A stretch of DNA of 64,000 nucleotides from Pestalotiopsis fici W106-1 (lineage: Eukaryota > Ascomycota > Sordariomycetes > Amphisphaeriales > Sporocadaceae): contig NW_006917096.1 of assembly GCF_000516985.1 (NCBI RefSeq), positions 3,457,606-3,521,605 of the forward strand, written 5' to 3'. Within the stretch, counting starts at the first letter, position 1, and every line of letters begins with the position of its first letter. The notes under the pieces are model-generated. The model ran no database searches, had not been told where the DNA came from, and was given only the letters and a program-made list of their open reading frames with translations. The translations under genes were made by a program, and so were the position numbers. This document shows positions 59,390 to 64,000 of this stretch, one piece after another.

Positions 59390-60698
59390 TTTGAATATGT
59401 CTTTATAGAAGTCTTTTGAAGTAGACAGGTAGTGTTGGATGAGAGTTGGAAGAGGTAGGAGGTTGAGGCTCGACTATATAAGCACTTGAGGCCTTGGTCT
59501 TGTTGTAGTAGTAGTAGAGGATGAGTGTGGTACTGATGATGCTCCAACGATGATGGGAGGCCCGGGGTCTTAAGTAGAAACCTTGAATTGCCTGGCTGAG
59601 GGGGGTATTGCCTAGATCGGAAGATCAACAACGGTAATTATGGTTCATGGCCCTGCATGGTATGGAAAGTGTGCATGATGTCGAGGAGAACATCGTGGAC
59701 GACTGGGAGGGCGAGCAAGTACCACGCAGGAGGGTCGATACAAGCCGAGCTCTGCCGCGAGTTAACTCCCGTTGCCATGCTGCTCGCATCGTGGGTAACA
59801 TGGAAGCGCGACCATGAGCTGGTCTCTGATGTACCTGGGCCCATGTTCAGCTACACTACAGGATGGGCGGCCGTCAAGGTCTCGACGGCGGCATTATTCG
59901 AGCAACTCCATCGAGAGCAATGTTGTTACGCGAATCGAATCCAAGCACATCCCCGCACTTGATACAAGGTGGCGTGGACGTTTGCCAACCTGCATAGAGA
60001 AGACCATTCCCGGAGCTACACTACACGGCGCCTGAACTCTGTCACTTTGGCACCCCGCTTCGTGATTCGGCTTGGAGCTATTGTCTTGCTGTGCCTCCCG
60101 GGAAGTAGCCAAGGCAGGGATAGAGCTGTTGTGTGCCTGTATGGTCGAAAATGCAGATGGGTTCGGCATGCTGCGGTGGAAACTCGGAATGTCGAAGAGC
60201 GCCCCGCGACTGACCCACCCCTCCGAAGTTGTGCGAAGCTGAGGCTAAGAGCTGGGAGCTATGGCCGGGCATCGGTCAGATACGTATAGTCGATCATAGA
60301 TCGTACTTGTGTGCGAACTTGTAATGTATCGTGGGCACTAAAAAGGACGATGCTTCAAAGAACTATCTGAGCAAAATCAAGTTGTGCCCTATTGCGACAG
60401 GCTGTGCAATTGGCGACACAATGTGTTTCCATCTTCATATTCCCAACAAGTCACTAAGCAATGGTCCAGACCTGCAGACTCTCACAGCTGGACCTGCTGG
60501 GCATGCGAAGAAGCATTCATTCATCCTTGGCATTCGGAGTATAATTGCGGGGAAGCTTGGCTCAGGTCGTGCCGTTGGGTTTCTGGAACCCCTCGTGTCC
60601 CCACAAGCTGTGCTCAGTGTGACGATAATCAGGTCCACGCTGACTTCATTATTTGCATTGTAGGCTTAGGTAATGCTCGGAATGTCTAGGGCTCCCAA
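59390..60698. other. Unique region upstream of FDH
   Basis: About 1.3 kb of ordinary composition between the FDH start and the palindromes beside the gap. The first few hundred bases are presumably the FDH promoter. Short frames carry no domain, and no RNA gene or repeat was seen. Confidence 0.5.
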
Positions 60699-60744
60699 TA
60701 TATCGACGGGGCCCCGTCGATTTATTAGCCGACGGGGCCCGTCG
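60699..60744. repeat. GC palindromes left of the assembly gap
   Basis: Contains the perfect palindrome CGACGGGGCCCCGTCG and, 10 bases on, the near-palindrome CGACGGGGCCCGTCG ending exactly at the gap. A third variant, ATCGACGGACCCGTCGAT, lies just right of the gap (about 60856-60873). The unit appears to be repeated, perhaps as an array the assembler could not resolve. Confidence 0.8.
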
Positions 60745-60844
60745 NNNNNNNNNNNNNNNNNNNNNNNNNNNNNNNNNNNNNNNNNNNNNNNNNNNNNNNN
60801 NNNNNNNNNNNNNNNNNNNNNNNNNNNNNNNNNNNNNNNNNNNN
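60745..60844. other. Assembly gap (100 N)
   Basis: Exactly 100 undetermined bases, the conventional placeholder for a scaffold join of unknown size. It lies at the border between unique DNA and the right AT-rich block. Confidence 0.99.
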
Positions 60845-61479
60845 TCCAATTAATATCGACGGACCCGTCGATTTTATATAAGCATGCCCTGCGCGCGGCT
60901 TGTATTAGCATTAAAAAAATAAAAGTAATTTAAACTATTTTTATATTATAATAACTATTTTTCGTATTATAACTATTATATAATTATTAAATAATTATTA
61001 AATAATAATTAAATAATTATTATATAATTATTATAATAAACCGAAATTTATATTTATAATATAAAGAATTTATAAATTAATTATATAAAAACCGCTATTT
61101 CCGCTTATTATTTTTTATTTTTTTAAATTTTACTTATCCTTTTTTAAAAAGGTTTAATAAATTTGAATTAAATTTAGCATTAATACGTTTATTTTTAGCT
61201 TAATTTTAATTAAAATAGGCTATTATTATTTTTTTATTTAATTTTTTAATTTTATTATATTTATATAGCGTTTTTTTATACGAATAAATTTAAAGCACTA
61301 ATTAAATTTTGCTTTATTATACCGCGCTAATAATTTTATTATTTTCCGATATTATTAATTCGTTTTAATATTTTTTCGCGGTTATATTTTATATTAAATT
61401 TTTTTTACGCTAATATACCGTTTATATATACGATATAAATTATTATATACTAAAGCTAAAGGATTAACCGGGGGATTTA
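60845..61479. other. AT-rich RIP-like DNA right of the gap
   Basis: Very AT-rich, with CpA and TpG scarce. Apart from the palindrome next to the gap nothing readable was recognised. It may be the flank or terminal part of the transposon relic to its right. Confidence 0.5.
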
Positions 61480-63560
61480 ATAAATAATTAGCTAAAAGGT
61501 TTATTAAAAAGTCTGCTAAAGGGTCTGCTAAAAATCTGCTAAAAAATCTATTAAAGGATTTATTAGAGGATTTATTAGAAGATTTGCTAAAAAGTCTATT
61601 AAAGGGTTTATTAAAAAATCTGCTAAAAAATTTATTAAAAGATTTATTAAAGGGTTTATAACGATACCGGCCGTAAAAAGTAGGTTTATATAGCGTTAAG
61701 GGTATATTTTCGATAATATAATATAGCCGATTTAATAATAACGATTATATTTCGAAATAATACGTACCCGGGGTTATGCTATTGCTTTAATTATTTTAAA
61801 ACTATTCGGCTTTCGTCGGATATTTAATTATAAAATAGATAATTTTATAATTATCGGATCGATACGTTATCGGGGTTTAAAAAATATTTAGGGTTACTTA
61901 TTATATTATAAATGCTAATAAAAATAAAAATATTATAATTATAATATTTAATTATTTTCTAATAAATCCCGAAAAATATAAGCATATAAAAAGCCTTAAT
62001 TACGTATAAATATACCCGTATAACGTAATAGTAAAAAACGGTTTTTTTTTTAATAAAAATTTTTATTGCTTATTAATTTTCCGGAAGGCTTTATATAATA
62101 CCTAGCTATAAATAATATTATATAACGGGTTAAAAAAAATCGATAAATAGCCGTATTTATTACCGTATTTATATATACCGTAATTTAATAAATTAATTAA
62201 ATAATATATATTTAATAGCTTTTTAAGCCTCGAATAAATTTAAGGTAAATTTTTTTAAATATAATTTAATTAATATATAAATGCCTTTTATTCGTAAAAT
62301 AACTATATTGCCAAAATAAATATATTAATTAACTTAAGCCTTAATAAGCTTTTTTTTTTAGTTATTTAACTAAATATTTTTAAAATATGTAACCTTATTA
62401 AAATATTAAGGAAAATATTTGCGTTTAAAATCGGATAAGCGTTAATCGAATAATTTTTGTGTTAATAATTAAATAATTATATATTATAATTAATAAAATT
62501 TATTCTAAGCTTTTATCCCTCCGGTTTAGCGTATAATTAAAAGTTAATAATATCGGAGGACTGCTTTATTTATATATTATAAATACAAAAAAAATATAAA
62601 AATAAAAAATAAATAATAATAGCATTAATATATATTATATAACGGTTTATAAAAATAATCGAAGGAAAATAGGCACCGTATATTTTATATATAAACTTTA
62701 ATCGGTCGATAGCTTAAAAATAATCTTTTTCGGTTTTGCCATTTATAAATACGAACCCGATATAAAAAGACTTTTAATAAATATTAACTTTAATTATATT
62801 AAATAATAATATCTTATATTTATTAGTTTTATAAATATAATTAAATATTAAAACGTTTAAATAAGCCTAAAGGTATAATAAAAAATTTAAATAAATAAAA
62901 AAAATAATTATAATACGGCTATTTTTATTAAATTAAATTCGATTCTAAAATCTTTTTATATTTAATTAATTAATAAACGCTTATATTATATTTTAACCGT
63001 TATAAATTACCTTTTTTGCTTTAGCAATAATATTATATATATTTTATTAAATAGCTATTATATTATATATTTAGCGTATATAAATTTTAATTTTTTTTAA
63101 AAAAATACCCGTATTAGCAAAATTAATAATAGCTTTTTCTTTTTCCGCGGATAATTTTCGAAAAATTAAATAAATAATTAGGCTTAGGCTTAGCTTATAA
63201 TTATAAAAAATAAATCGGATATTAAAACGATATTTAAGCAATTAAGTTATATAATTAGGCGATTTTTTAGCTATTATAAAAAAAAAACAGCTAATTCCTC
63301 GTGAAATTATTTTGCGTTACCGCTCGGTCGATAGATTTAAAGGTTTTATACGACGATTATACGCATATATAATAATAAATTTACCCGTTTTTTTTATCGA
63401 CCGATCGACCGTAAACGCGTAGCCTTTTAAAGCTATTTATATATTAATAATATCGTATAACTTTTGCTTTAATGCGTATTCGGATTCGGAAAATAAATAA
63501 TTATTAGGAAATAAAGCTATTACGGTATTAATTATAAATACGCTTAATAAAATTATCCGT
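61480..63560 (-). mobile_element. RIP-decayed Mutator-like (MULE, Hop-type) transposase
   Basis: On the minus strand an eroded transposase can be followed from about 63560 leftwards. Near 63440-63410 is a FAR1/WRKY-like N-terminal block reading GYAFTVDRSIKKTGKFI, then YAYNRRIKP and RGIS. Near 63170-63080 is LSAEKEKAIINFAN. Around 62800-62650 is the DDE core, with IYKTNKYK, FINGKTEKDYF and AIDRLKFIYKIYGA, in which catalytic Asp codons appear converted to Asn. Further left is the family C-terminal block (AFRKINKQ near 62080). Stops are TAA or TAG at former Gln and Trp positions. The order and spacing of blocks match fungal MULE transposases. Terminal inverted repeats were not identified. The decayed reading shifts frame a few times. 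Confidence 0.8.
61489..61656. repeat. 12-bp minisatellite inside the transposase relic
   Basis: About 14 units of 12 bases of the form YTRYTAAARRRT, one of them 11 bases. On the minus strand each unit encodes four residues, and the surviving frame reads as repeats of the type (P/F/L)L(A/I)(D/N). It therefore looks like a repetitive C-terminal tail of the transposase, diversified by RIP transitions. Confidence 0.75.
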
Positions 63561-63880
63561 TAATAATTTTCTTATTAAATTTATAATTTAAATAAATTAC
63601 TCCGTTATAAACCGTGCGCAATTAAGCTGGCTATTAATATAAAAATTACCTATTCCGAAAATAAATTTTTTAGGCGGGAATTTTATATATTTTAATTATT
63701 ATATAATAATTATAATATTTGTAAAATAAATAAAATTTTATTATAAGCTTAATTTTTATTTATTATATATTATATATAAATTTAATATAATTATAAAAAT
63801 AAACGTAAAATATAACTATTATATAGCTATTTATTAAACCGGTTTAAATAATTTTATATATTAAAATGTATATTAAAAAT

Positions 63881-64000
63881 TGTTCTAAGGTATGATTAGT
63901 GGATTATAAATTTAGGCACAGGGAAGCGTTTGTATGATTCGTAGAATCAGGCCGTAATAGTAGTTATAGGGCTATATAACTGATTTATTAAAGCTTAAGG
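63881..64000 (-). repeat. Second LTR copy, cut by the window edge
   Basis: Begins TGTTCTAAGG and aligns base by base with 3163-3283, in the same orientation, for all 120 visible bases; differences are mostly C/T or G/A plus one single-base indel. It retains more CpA and TpG than the left copy, so it is less RIP-mutated. The rest lies beyond the window. Confidence 0.85.

Overview
The window is nuclear DNA from a filamentous ascomycete (Pezizomycotina, most likely Sordariomycetes and plausibly Hypocreales). The evidence is short introns (48-90 bp) with GTRNGT donors and CTRAY branch sites, a multimodular NRPS, a PTH11/SAT4-type rhodopsin-fold protein, fungal TRK, Ctk1, Tof1/Swi1 and formate dehydrogenase genes, and flanking AT-rich blocks with saturated RIP (CpA/TpG almost absent, CpG and TpA kept).

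Layout. 1-3780 is the RIP-decayed gag and 5' pol of a Ty1/copia retrotransposon on the minus strand, with one LTR (3163-3780). 4313-21246 is a metabolic and membrane segment: a P450 (+), a TRK-type K+ transporter (-), a seven-helix rhodopsin-fold protein (-) and a 2.8-kaa bimodular NRPS (+) ending in epimerase and thioesterase domains. 23790-26988 is a Ctk1/CDK12-like CTD kinase (+). About 27200-30040 (-) is a spliced, apparently non-coding gene whose nine introns each carry one box C/D snoRNA. 36757-38980 is a homeodomain transcription factor (-) in a gene-poor tract of more than 20 kb. 52165-59389 is a dense housekeeping block: mitochondrial 3-hydroxyacyl-CoA dehydrogenase (-), Tof1/Swi1 (+) and NAD-formate dehydrogenase (-). 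After a 100-N gap (60745-60844) flanked by GC palindromes, 60845-63880 is a second AT-rich block holding a RIP-decayed Mutator-like (Hop-type) transposase (-). At 63881 a second copy of the left-hand LTR begins.

How it fits together. P450 and NRPS are plausible partners in a small secondary-metabolite locus beside a RIP-silenced repeat block; the NRPS thioesterase has Cys and Asn where Ser and Asp are usual. The snoRNA host gene is the most striking element: nine introns of about 190-240 bp, three to four times longer than most coding introns here, each with box C, box D and usually a short terminal stem, and with box D 68-86 nt from the 3' splice site. Exon boundaries were inferred by eye from splice signals and reading frame; the first NRPS intron is ambiguous.
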